Source: CAZTHC01 sp964613425 (GTDB taxonomy: Bacteria > Bacillota > Clostridia > TANB77 > CAG-508). From it: DNA of 20,896 nt. Made by a program: the position numbers and the translations under genes. The notes beneath the pieces were generated by a model, which saw only the letters and a list, made by a program, of their open reading frames with translations, had not been told where the DNA came from and made no database searches. The stretch is taken from contig CAZTHC010000019.1 of assembly GCA_964613425.1 (NCBI GenBank), positions 1-20,896 of the forward strand. The letters are read 5' to 3'. Of the stretch, positions 1 to 8,254 are shown one piece after another (the first letter of the stretch is position 1; each line of letters starts with the position of its first letter).

Positions 1-658
1 TTCCAAATACTGATAATTCTTTTAATGTACCTGTTGCAACTCTTGCTACATATGGCATTAAATTATTTGGAATTCCTTGTGGTTCTTCTCCTATTAATCC
101 ACTTTCATGTGCACCTACTGGGTTAAAATATCTTAAAATTGCTATGTCCCAAGTGTTATCTGATTTGTAAACATCTTGTAGTATTTGCTCTATAAATAAT
201 TTTGTTGTTCCATATGGATTTGTTGTTCCACCTATTTTGCAATCTTCTGTAATTGGAATTCTTTCAGGGTCACCATATACTGTTGCTGATGAACTAAAAA
301 CAAATTTCTTTACTCCATATTTTTTCATTGTGTCTAATAATACTAATGCTCCTGATATATTATTTGTATAATATTCAATAGGTTTCTGTACGGATTCTCC
401 AACTGCTTTAAACCCTGCAAAATTTATAACAGAATCTATTTTATTTTCTTCAAATATTTTTTCCAAAGCTTTTCTATCTAAATAATCTTCTTTATAAAAT
501 TTAAAATCTTTTCCTGTTATTTTCTTTATTGCTTCTATTGCTTCTGGTTTGCTATTTGAAAAATTATCTATAATAACAATATCCTTTCCACTATTTAATA
601 ATTCTACTGCAGTATGACTTCCTATAAATCCTGCTCCTCCTGTAACTAAAACTGCCAT
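1..658 (-). CDS. galE: UDP-glucose 4-epimerase GalE, N-terminal part (cut by window edge)
   Basis: Extended short-chain dehydrogenase that interconverts UDP-glucose and UDP-galactose, supplying galactosyl donors for surface glycans; cytoplasmic. About 219 of the usual ~330 codons are present and the C-terminus lies beyond the left edge. The protein begins MAVLVTGGAGFIGSH, the NAD-binding glycine-rich loop. It continues with INFAGFKAVGES, the SSSATVYG serine motif and NPYGTTK, which holds the catalytic Tyr and Lys, then RYFNPVGAHESG. The ATG start follows a TAAGGAGGAA Shine-Dalgarno. It lies downstream of the lytic transglycosylase, across a 179-bp gap containing a palindromic repeat, so it may be a separate unit. 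No frameshift and no CGG codon is visible. Family assignment is firm. Confidence 0.95.
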   Translation of the reverse strand, partial: MAVLVTGGAGFIGSHTAVELLNSGKDIVIIDNFSNSKPEAIEAIKKITGKDFKFYKEDYLDRKALEKIFEENKIDSVINFAGFKAVGESVQKPIEYYTNNISGALVLLDTMKKYGVKKFVFSSSATVYGDPERIPITEDCKIGGTTNPYGTTKLFIEQILQDVYKSDNTWDIAILRYFNPVGAHESGLIGEEPQGIPNNLMPYVARVATGTLKELSVFG

Positions 659-690
659 TTCATATTCCTCCTTATATTATATTACTTATT

Positions 691-707
691 GGCGTATACA
701 ATACGCC
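691..707. repeat. Dispersed intergenic palindrome, copy 1
   Basis: GGCGTATACAATACGCC is an inverted repeat with a GTATAC core, followed by CTATGATTTGCAA and an AT-rich tail. Close relatives occur at 5815, 11459, 16271, 19266 and 19391. The 179-bp gap between galE and the lytic transglycosylase also holds a weak CCATCA/TGATGG hairpin (734-753) without a U-tract. I see nothing else there. Confidence 0.75.
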
Positions 708-837
708 TCTATGATTTGCAAAGTTATATATTACCATCAACGAGATTTGATGGATCGTTTATGATATATTTCATTTATAATTTATTCTAAATGATTATTA
801 TTTATTTTACAAGATATTTCCTTGTTTTTATTTAAAT

Positions 838-1398
838 TTATAAATTATATAATTCCTTATATATATCATAATCTCTTATAATTTTTCTTACATAATTATT
901 TGTTTCCTTGAATGGTACATTTTCTATGTCTTGTCCATCTTCTCTTATTGTTCCATCTTTAATCCAATTTGATACATTTCCAATGCCTGCATTATATGCT
1001 ATTAATGATAAATGAATGTTATTATTATATCTTTTTAGCAATTCTGAAAAATATTTTGTTCCTAACATAATATTTATTTCTGGTTCATATAAACAATTTC
1101 TGTTTTCAAAATTATATTCAATATTTTTAGCTGTTTCTTTTGCTGTCTCCTCCATTATTTGCATCAATCCGTATGCTCCAACACTTGATTCACTATTGGG
1201 ATTAAAATTACTTTCTCCTTTAATAATTGCATAAACTAAAAATTTATCAACTCCATATTTTTCTGAATATTTTTCTACATAATCACTATATTTAATTGGA
1301 TATATGTTTTTTAGAATAATATCTTGTATTTTTACAAACTTAAACAAAACTATTATTGCTATTACTAAAATTACTATTGCCTTTATATATTTTTTCAA
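838..1398 (-). CDS. Membrane-anchored lytic transglycosylase (SLT domain)
   Basis: Cleaves the MurNAc-GlcNAc bond of peptidoglycan, outside the membrane. The 186-aa protein starts with one hydrophobic segment (about residues 7-22) that serves as a signal anchor. The SLT fold follows, with the catalytic Glu at about residue 62 in KGESNF, then GLMQIM and LIAYNAGIGNV, which are the three family motifs. The start is TTG, chosen because AGAGGAGAG lies six bases upstream. The gene begins 27 bp after the polA stop and is probably the last gene of the glycosyltransferase-polA operon. No terminator is evident after it. Exact substrate specificity is not readable from the sequence. Confidence 0.9.
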   Translation of the reverse strand: MKKYIKAIVILVIAIIVLFKFVKIQDIILKNIYPIKYSDYVEKYSEKYGVDKFLVYAIIKGESNFNPNSESSVGAYGLMQIMEETAKETAKNIEYNFENRNCLYEPEINIMLGTKYFSELLKRYNNNIHLSLIAYNAGIGNVSNWIKDGTIREDGQDIENVPFKETNNYVRKIIRDYDIYKELYNL

Positions 1399-1425
1399 GC
1401 TAAACTCTCCTCTAAAATCTTTTGT

Positions 1426-4129
1426 CTATTTTGCTTCATACCAGTCTTTTCCTTCTTCTAACTCTGAAACAAGTGGTACACTAAGCTTTATAACATTCTC
1501 CATACTTTCTTTTAATATTTTTTTTACAATTTCCTTTTCTTCTATCTTTGTTTCTATTAATAATTCATCATGTACCTGCAAAACTAATTTTGATTTTAAG
1601 TTATTCTCTTTTAAAGCATTATATACTTTAATCATAGCTATTTTCATGATATCTGCTGCAGTTCCTTGAATTGGGGTGTTCATTGCAACCCTATTACCAA
1701 ATTGTCTTACCATATAGTTGTTTGATGAAATCTCTGGTACATATCTTCTTCTATTAAATAAAGTTTCTACATACCCTAGCTCTTTGGTTTTTTCTACAAT
1801 GCTATTCATAAATTCTTTTATTCCATTATATTTTTCTAGATATTGTTCTATATACTGTTTTGCTAGTTTTCTAGATACTCCTATTTGCTCTGCTAATCCA
1901 AAGTCACTTATTCCATATACTATTCCGAAATTAACTGCTTTTGCCTTACTTCTTTCTTCTTTTGTAACCTCTTCTAGTGGTATATTAAACACCTTAGAAG
2001 CTGCTTGTTTATGTATGTCTTCGTTATTATTAAATGCTTGTATCATATTTTCATCATTTGAAATATGTGCTAATATTCTTAATTCTATTTGTGAATAATC
2101 TGCATCTATAAATATACTATTACCCTCTGCTTTAAATATTTTTCTTAATTTTTTACCTAATTCTATTCTTGTTGGAATATTTTGCAAATTAGGATCAGTT
2201 GAACTTATTCTTCCTGTTGCTGTTACAGTTTGATGAAAACTTGAATGAATTCTGTTTGTATATTTATTTATGCATGGAATAAGTCCTTCTACATATGTAG
2301 AATTTAATTTTGCTAATTGCCTATATTCCAATATTTTTTCTATAATTGGATGTTCATTTTTTATTTTTTCTAATACATCAACGTCTGTTGAATATCCAGT
2401 TTTATTTTTCTTAACAACAGATAATTTAAGTTTTTTAAATAATAGCTCTCCTAATTGTTTTGTTGAATTAATATTAAACTCTTCTCCTGCTAGTTCATAA
2501 ATTTCTTTTGTTAGTTCTAATAGTCTATCTTGTAAAATTCTGCCATAATCCATTAATTCTTGTTTATCTACATACATCCCATTAATTTGCATATTTGCTA
2601 GCACTTCAACTAATGGCATCTCTATGTCATTAAACAGTTCTTCTTCTTTATTATTTTTTAATTCTTCTTTCATTTTATAAAATAATTTATTAATTAAATA
2701 AGCATATATGCATTTTTTAAAGCTAATACTTTCTTCTTGTTCATCATTGCTTTCAAATAAGCTAATTTGCTCAGTACTATTATTAGTTTCTGAATTATTT
2801 ACCGTTTTTTCATCAATATCAAAATTCAAATATGTACTACTTAAATATTCTATTGTATACTTGTTTATTGTTGAATTTAATACATATCCAGCTACTGCAA
2901 TATCAAACATTAAGTTTTTTGGTTCTATATTTAACTCATTAAATAGTATATATTCTTCTTTCTGCTTATATCCACATTTTAGTATTTCTATATTTTCAAA
3001 TATTTCTTTAAATTCATTAATATTATTAGCAAGATAAACCTTATTTTCTTGTTCTATATAAATGTATATTCCTTTAATTTTTCTGTTTATTATGCTGTTA
3101 GACAAATTATCACATTGCTCAATATCTAGATAATAAAACATTTTTTTATCATTTATAATTTTCTCTTTTAACCTAATAATTTCTTCTGAACTTGATACTT
3201 TTTTACTTTCTAATTCAAAATCCTCTTGCTTTGTTTCATTAGAAACTAGTGAGAATCTTTCAATATACCTATTGAATTTCAATTTTTTGAACATTTCTAA
3301 TACTTGCTCTACATTCCATTCTTTTTGTTCAACGTCTTGTAAAGAAATACCTAATGGTACATTTATATCTATAGTTCCTAATGTTCTTGAAAGATATGCT
3401 AATTCCTTATTCTCTATAAACTTTTCTCTGGTTTTTCCTTTTAAATTATCTGTATTTTCTTCTAAATTCTTATATAAATTATCTACTGTTTTGTATTCCT
3501 TTATTATGCTTAAAGCTGTTTTCTCTCCTATACCTGGAACTCCTGGTATATTATCTGAAGCATCTCCTTGTAATGCTTTAACCTGAATTAAGTCTAATGG
3601 CTCTAATCCGTATTTTTCTAAAACCTTTTCTACTGTATAATCTTCTGTTGTAGTTTTTCCCATAGATGTGTGTGGAATTCTAACCTTGATGTTTTCTTCA
3701 ATTAATTGAAAAGAATCCCTGTCTCCTGTAAGGATTGTAACGCTTAGTTTTTGCTTTTCTCCCCATTTAGCCAAAGTTCCTAAAATATCATCCGCCTCAT
3801 ATCCTTCTTTTTCAATGATTTTAATATTCATTGCTGTTAACACTTCTTTTAAAATAGGCATTTGCATAGCCAATTCATTTGGCATACCTTTTCTATTTGC
3901 CTTATATCCATCATATAATTTATGTCTGTGTGTTGGTGCTTTTAAATCAAATGCAATAGCTAAATATTCTGGTTTTATATCATCTAATATTTTAAATAAA
4001 ATTGCCAAAAAGCCATAAACAGCATTTGTATATGTTCCGATCCTCTGTCATAAGCATTTTATTTCCCATAATTCCATAAAAAGCTCTATTTATTATGCTA
4101 TTTCCATCTATTAAAACTAAATTTTTCAA
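1426..4129 (-). CDS. polA: DNA polymerase I, with a +1 frameshift after codon 30
   Basis: Repair and Okazaki-fragment polymerase. The open frame from 4008 lacks the N-terminus, which I found in another frame. A TTG at 4129, five bases after AGGAGG, encodes LVLIDGNSIINRAFY, including the 5'-nuclease Asp at residue 8. After codon 30 (GAT, 4040-4042) an extra C at 4039 precedes GGA. Skipping it gives GTYTNAVYGFLAILFK and a 900-aa protein, the usual length. Without the shift, translation stops after 45 residues. Domains in order: 5'-3' nuclease with helix-hairpin-helix (GVPGIGEKTA), an apparently degenerate 3'-5' exonuclease region, then the polymerase with motif A DYSQIELRI (about 680), motif B RSKAKAVNFGIVYG and motif C VHDE (about 850). 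The upstream glycosyltransferase stop TAG overlaps the polA Shine-Dalgarno, so the two are co-transcribed. There is no in-phase CGG apart from the shift site. Confidence 0.95.
4036..4042 (-). other. +1 frameshift site GAT-C-GGA in polA
   Basis: On the minus strand the zero frame reads GAG GAT CGG AAC and reaches TAA 15 codons later. Omitting the C at 4039 gives GAG GAT GGA ACA TAT, the conserved EDGTYTNAVYGF of DNA polymerase I. The context is not a homopolymer. This is one of four identical NNU-C-GGN events in the window. The upstream GAGG could act like the Shine-Dalgarno stimulator of prfB, but the other sites do not share it consistently. Confidence 0.9.
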
Positions 4130-4138
4130 TAGTACCTC

Positions 4139-5698
4139 CTATTTAAATTTATATACATTTAAGGATCTGAACTTTCCTATATTTTCAACTGTATTATATA
4201 TTTTTGTATTTAATATTTTATCTACATATATTTGTTCTTGTTCGCTTTGTAGTAGAAGAACATATAACTCAGATTTATTGTTTAATTGATTTAATACATT
4301 TATTATTCTTTCTGAATCTGTATCCCACATATAATAAAACATGTCTGAATCATAAAATATGGAATACTCTTCTGGTGTAATGTTAAAAAACTTATCTCCT
4401 TGTTGTATAGCTAATATTGTATTACCTTTCATTGCTTCAACTACATCTTTTTCATCGTAAAATGAGTATATCGTTTTATTATATCTTTGTATAGAAATTA
4501 AAAAAATTAATAAAAGCACTACAATTCCTATACATAGCGCAATTTTATCCTTTAAAATTGCTTCCAAAGATACTTTCAATAAATAAACAGCTATTACTAT
4601 TAGAATTGGACAAATAGCACACACATACCTAATTTCTATATATGGTGATATTTTTACAATAACTATAGCATAGAAAGCACTTATTATTGATAATAATACT
4701 ATTCTTTTTTCTATATGAATTTTTTTTATAATAAAAACTACTAAGAAAAATAGTAAAGCAAAATCTATTATCATAAGGTTTACATTAAAAGTATGATCTG
4801 CTATTAAATTTAGATATTCTACTATTTTATTCCATATGTCTGTAAAATTCTCAATATTCTTTGCTGCTTCCATACCTCTGTCTGAATAAAGTAAATGCTT
4901 AATACATGGTGAAAATAAGATTATGCTTGTTACACTTGCAATTAATGAGGATATTATCAACTTAATAGATTCTTTTATTCTCTTAAGCTTTATCAATTTT
5001 ATTATCATAGTAAGTGTTATTCCAACTGCAAAAATCAAATAATAATATTGAGTTAAAAAGCCAGTAATCAAGCATAACACAAATAATATTAAAGAATCAT
5101 CATCCAAACTTTCTTTATTATAATTCTTTACAAACCACAATGTTAACAATAAAAAATTCAACATTACTAATTCATACATTCTTATAAATATTGTTGTTTC
5201 TACTGCAGTTATTGAAGTTGTTACTGCAAAACATGTAAGTAATGCCCAAAGTTTATTTTTAATTAATTCCTCTGCTATAAAATATACTACAATAGTTGAA
5301 ACGATGGAAATTGCAATGTTTAATCCGATTCCTGTCCATTTCGAATAATCGTCTATTGTGAATGTTGCTGCACATCTTAGTAATATGTAATATATTGGTG
5401 GATGAACATCATTTTTTTGATTTTCATATACTGGTTTCCAATTCCAAACTTCGTCTTTATTTATTTGATAGTAATCGTCAAAAAACGCTCTTCCACTATT
5501 CCATTTTTCAAAAAAGTCTACTCTATCTGAAGCATGCATTGCATCATAATTTATTAAAGAATATGACAAAGGCTCATCCCAGTGGTATGCCACTTTTTGA
5601 GTTCCTGCATAAATGCGAATACCAACTTGTAATAAAACTATAAATATTAAAATTCCAATTACTAATTTCTTACTTTTTATATCTATATTATTTTGCAT
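4139..5698 (-). CDS. Polytopic membrane glycosyltransferase (GT39/ArnT-like, GT-C fold)
   Basis: Likely transfers a sugar from a polyprenyl-phosphate donor on the outer face of the membrane; the acceptor is unknown. The 519-aa protein has about ten hydrophobic segments. Its first extracytoplasmic loop carries HWDEPLSYSL, and NDVHPPIYYILLR follows further on, which is the acidic and HPP pattern of family-39 enzymes. I place the start at ATG 5698 because GCGAGG lies just upstream; an ATG five codons earlier (5713) has no ribosome binding site. A possible extended -10 (TGATATAGT, 5754-5762) precedes it. It is the first gene of the operon with polA. Its link to DNA repair looks positional only. 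Function beyond the family is not determinable. Confidence 0.8.
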   Translation of the reverse strand: MQNNIDIKSKKLVIGILIFIVLLQVGIRIYAGTQKVAYHWDEPLSYSLINYDAMHASDRVDFFEKWNSGRAFFDDYYQINKDEVWNWKPVYENQKNDVHPPIYYILLRCAATFTIDDYSKWTGIGLNIAISIVSTIVVYFIAEELIKNKLWALLTCFAVTTSITAVETTIFIRMYELVMLNFLLLTLWFVKNYNKESLDDDSLILFVLCLITGFLTQYYYLIFAVGITLTMIIKLIKLKRIKESIKLIISSLIASVTSIILFSPCIKHLLYSDRGMEAAKNIENFTDIWNKIVEYLNLIADHTFNVNLMIIDFALLFFLVVFIIKKIHIEKRIVLLSIISAFYAIVIVKISPYIEIRYVCAICPILIVIAVYLLKVSLEAILKDKIALCIGIVVLLLIFLISIQRYNKTIYSFYDEKDVVEAMKGNTILAIQQGDKFFNITPEEYSIFYDSDMFYYMWDTDSERIINVLNQLNNKSELYVLLLQSEQEQIYVDKILNTKIYNTVENIGKFRSLNVYKFK

Positions 5699-5753
5699 TA
5701 TTAAACCTCGCATATATTAAAAATTCTATTAATAATTTTTCATTTATTGCTAT

Positions 5754-5762
5754 ACTATATCA
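5754..5762 (-). promoter_or_regulatory. Possible extended -10 promoter for the glycosyltransferase-polA operon
   Basis: The minus strand reads TGATATAGT, an extended TGN plus a near-consensus -10, about 55 bases before the 5698 start. No good -35 is visible. It is the only candidate I see in the ~175-bp gap. Confidence 0.35.
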
Positions 5763-5814
5763 TAGTTTTTTTCTTTTTTCTATAAAATTAATAATATTTA
5801 TATATATTATTATA

Positions 5815-5833
5815 GGGCGTATACCATACGCCC
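5815..5833. repeat. Dispersed intergenic palindrome, copy 2
   Basis: GGGCGTATACCATACGCCC has nearly perfect dyad symmetry and is followed by GCCTACAGCTAATAATAAATATATTT. It lies between the operon start and the terminator of the next gene to the right, outside any gene. Confidence 0.8.
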
Positions 5834-5874
5834 GCCTACAGCTAATAATAAATATATTTCATGAAGATTTTTTC

Positions 5875-5903
5875 AAAAAACAAGAGCCTCAACGAGGCTC
5901 TTG
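5875..5903 (-). terminator. Intrinsic terminator of the small orphan gene
   Basis: The minus strand forms CAAGAGCCTC-GTT-GAGGCTCTTG, a perfect 10-bp stem with a 3-base loop, followed by TTTTTT. It starts seven bases after the stop codon of the 5910-6176 gene. Confidence 0.92.
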
Positions 5904-5909
5904 TAAAGG

Positions 5910-6176
5910 TTATGCTTCCATTTTGCTTACTTTTTTAGCAAGGATTATCTGTCTTCTTACAAACAAGTGAACTTTACAGTTCTCATCCTTTTCCATCCTT
6001 TTATCCAGATTTTTAGTTGCTACTACAGAATTTCTATAGAGCCGCTGCTTTTTGTATGCTGTTTTTTTTCTTCTTTCAGCCCTTTTTCTTTCTTTTGAAA
6101 GTTCTTCTGGGAATTCGCTGATAAGTTCTTCTTCATAATTTTCGTCCTGTGCCTGCCAGTAAATTGCGTTTTTCAT
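5910..6176 (-). CDS. Small basic protein of unknown function, unlike codon usage
   Basis: I do not recognise this 88-aa protein. It is highly charged, with an acidic N-terminal stretch (DENYEEELISEF) and a Lys/Arg-rich helical middle (KERKRAERRKK), and has no membrane segment. It stands alone, with a consensus promoter (TTGACA, 18 bp, TATAAT), an AAAGGGG ribosome binding site and a strong terminator, so it is probably well expressed. Its codon choice (CAG, CTG, CTC, AAC, GAC) differs from its neighbours. Codon 45 is CGG (6042-6044), which must be read in phase as Arg: shifting +1 there brings an early stop. This suggests a recent acquisition, perhaps from a mobile element, but nothing around it is recognisably phage or transposon. 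Confidence 0.75.
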   Translation of the reverse strand: MKNAIYWQAQDENYEEELISEFPEELSKERKRAERRKKTAYKKQRLYRNSVVATKNLDKRMEKDENCKVHLFVRRQIILAKKVSKMEA

Positions 6177-6211
6177 GAATGGAAACCCCTTTCAAATGTG
6201 ATGTATTTATT

Positions 6212-6241
6212 ATTATACTATACTTTACATAAAAATGTCAA
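6212..6241 (-). promoter_or_regulatory. Consensus sigma-A promoter of the small orphan gene
   Basis: The minus strand has TTGACA (6236-6241), an 18-bp spacer, then TATAAT (6212-6217). Both boxes are perfect. The sequence before the -35 (TAACAATTGACAT) is identical to that of the other orphan gene's promoter at 11415-11443. Confidence 0.8.
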
Positions 6242-6275
6242 TTGTTAATTACTAATATTTTCAATATTAATGTAT

Positions 6276-6848
6276 TCATAATTTGCATTTAATTGTTTCA
6301 TTTATATCCTCTTTAATTTTTTTATTATATCTATCTTCCTCTGAAAATATGCATCCACAATATTTTTGCATATACAATCCTAATTCTCTTGCTTCTGTTT
6401 GTCCTTCTCTAAATCCTACTCTGAAATCTCTATATAAAAATTCTATATTATATTTTTCAGCTAATTTTTCGCATATTTGCTTAATAGCTTCATGCTTTTG
6501 ATATGGACTTACAAGTAATGTAGTTGAAAATGCATCATATTCATTTTCTTTTGCAAATTTTACTGTTTGCTCTAATCTTTTTATATAGCAGTATTCCTCA
6601 CATCTTTTTTCTAAGTTATTTATTACATTCTTGCAAAACTCATCTAGCCCATAATCTTCTTCAAAAATCGCGTGTATATCTATACTTTTTGTATATTCCT
6701 TCAATGTGTCCCTTCTAGTTTTATATTCTATATATGGATGTATATTAGGATTATACCAGTATATTGTTGGTTCTATATTTTCGTTTCTTAATTCTTTTAT
6801 GCAATAAACGCTACAAGGTGCGCAACATGTATGCAACAATAATTTCAT
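6276..6848 (-). CDS. queH: Epoxyqueuosine reductase QueH
   Basis: Reduces epoxyqueuosine to queuosine in the wobble position of GUN-anticodon tRNAs (Asn, Asp, His, Tyr); cytoplasmic, iron-sulfur and metal dependent. The 190-aa protein shows the family cysteines: HTCCAPCS near the N-terminus, RCEEYCYIKRL in the middle and YCGCIFS near the C-terminus. It also has the conserved STTLLVSPYQ and YRDFRVGFREGQ stretches. Length is typical. AAAGGAG precedes the ATG. It follows the two membrane-protein genes after a 78-bp gap and is probably the last gene of the ruvB operon. No CGG codon is present. Confidence 0.93.
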   Translation of the reverse strand: MKLLLHTCCAPCSVYCIKELRNENIEPTIYWYNPNIHPYIEYKTRRDTLKEYTKSIDIHAIFEEDYGLDEFCKNVINNLEKRCEEYCYIKRLEQTVKFAKENEYDAFSTTLLVSPYQKHEAIKQICEKLAEKYNIEFLYRDFRVGFREGQTEARELGLYMQKYCGCIFSEEDRYNKKIKEDINETIKCKL

Positions 6849-6926
6849 TTTTTACTCCTTTAATTTCTTAGTGATTTTTCTTTGCGTGCAGTGCTTGCCT
6901 TTGGTCTCTATATTTTCATAGTTACC

Positions 6927-8240
6927 TTACACTATCTTCTCTTTTTTTATTACTTTTGCAATTGCAATTGGAAAAGCTATTACCAACGGTAACGCTGTTC
7001 TAAAAGTAAAATATGCATGTAAATACGAATGATTTCTTAGTACAATATACCATGCAATTGGCATTGCTGCAATTATTAAATATGGTAAACTTGATGATAA
7101 ACTCATTTTAATTTTCTCTTTCTTATATTTTAATAATATCATTTTTATAAATACATATATAACAGAAAGTAATATTAAAATAACAGTAATATCATCTGTA
7201 AGGTGGAAATTTCTAAGAAAAGTATTTTTTATTGTAAAATTTTCTTTTCCACCACTTCTATATATAAATTGTGTTATTGCATTCTTTACAATTCCTCTTC
7301 CATATAAAATATCTGTAATAATCCATTTTGATGCCCAGATTCCTACATATCCAAGCAACCAAGTAAATGAAGTTTTTAATATAATAAAAAAAGTCTCTTT
7401 ACTTGTAATTTTATTTTCTCCTTCTTTAACAATTAAGAAATAAACTATTAAGGGCATTCCTAATGTAATTATTGGAGCTGTTAAAAAATCAAAAAATGAT
7501 GTGCTTGCACCAATAATAAAGAATAGTAATCCAATATTATTTTTTATTTTTTCTTTAAATAATGTGATAATTATACAGCTTATCATCATTACTAAAAAAA
7601 TTGGCGCGCATTGTAGTGAATATCCAACTATTTGATAATCTACTGCTATTAATCCCAAAACCCATATTGCTATTATAAATGGATTATTTATTTTTCTGTA
7701 TAATAATATTAATAAAGTTAATGCTAATATATGAAATAAAACTATTAAAATTATACGTATTTGTAATATATCAAATATTAATAATAATGGTCTTAAAAAT
7801 ATTAAGTAACCATGCCAGTATCTTGCATGTTCAAATGATTCTGTTATATCTGAATTAACTGTATCATATAATTCTCCTACTTGGTCTAAAGTTTCATATT
7901 TTGACGCAGATTTTAATTCATCTCCAGCATCACCATACTCTACTTGTGTAATATTAGGAATATAATTTTTTCTTGCTAGTATAAAAGAATTTACTGGTTT
8001 TGTACTGTCTATTGAAAACGCAGTATTTATCATTAGAGCATCTGTAAAATTATCTAGCATATATTTTCTATCTCTGATACTTACAATTTTTCTATTTGTT
8101 TCTGTTTTTAAAAGATCTGCTGACTGGCTAACATTTTCTTTTATGCTACTTGATGGTATTAAGCTTGTAAGAAATAAGGATCCAAAGCATATTAGTATTA
8201 AAACTAAATATATTAATATGTATTTTAATATTGTTTTCAT
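6927..8240 (-). CDS. Polytopic membrane protein, probable GT-C-like surface glycan enzyme
   Basis: The 437-aa protein has an N-terminal membrane segment (about residues 7-28), then a long soluble loop of roughly 120 residues with many charged positions, including ALMINTAFSID and RYWHGYLIFLRP, then about nine further hydrophobic segments. This layout resembles hypothetical membrane proteins found in Firmicutes cell-wall polysaccharide loci, and a GT-C fold is plausible, but I see no diagnostic donor-binding motif. GGAGGG precedes the ATG. It starts 14 bp after the stop of the 8255-9763 glycosyltransferase, so the two are co-transcribed and probably act on the same polymer. Function is inferred from context only. 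Confidence 0.6.
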   Translation of the reverse strand: MKTILKYILIYLVLILICFGSLFLTSLIPSSSIKENVSQSADLLKTETNRKIVSIRDRKYMLDNFTDALMINTAFSIDSTKPVNSFILARKNYIPNITQVEYGDAGDELKSASKYETLDQVGELYDTVNSDITESFEHARYWHGYLIFLRPLLLIFDILQIRIILIVLFHILALTLLILLYRKINNPFIIAIWVLGLIAVDYQIVGYSLQCAPIFLVMMISCIIITLFKEKIKNNIGLLFFIIGASTSFFDFLTAPIITLGMPLIVYFLIVKEGENKITSKETFFIILKTSFTWLLGYVGIWASKWIITDILYGRGIVKNAITQFIYRSGGKENFTIKNTFLRNFHLTDDITVILILLSVIYVFIKMILLKYKKEKIKMSLSSSLPYLIIAAMPIAWYIVLRNHSYLHAYFTFRTALPLVIAFPIAIAKVIKKEKIV

Positions 8241-8254
8241 GTTCCCTCCAAAAT

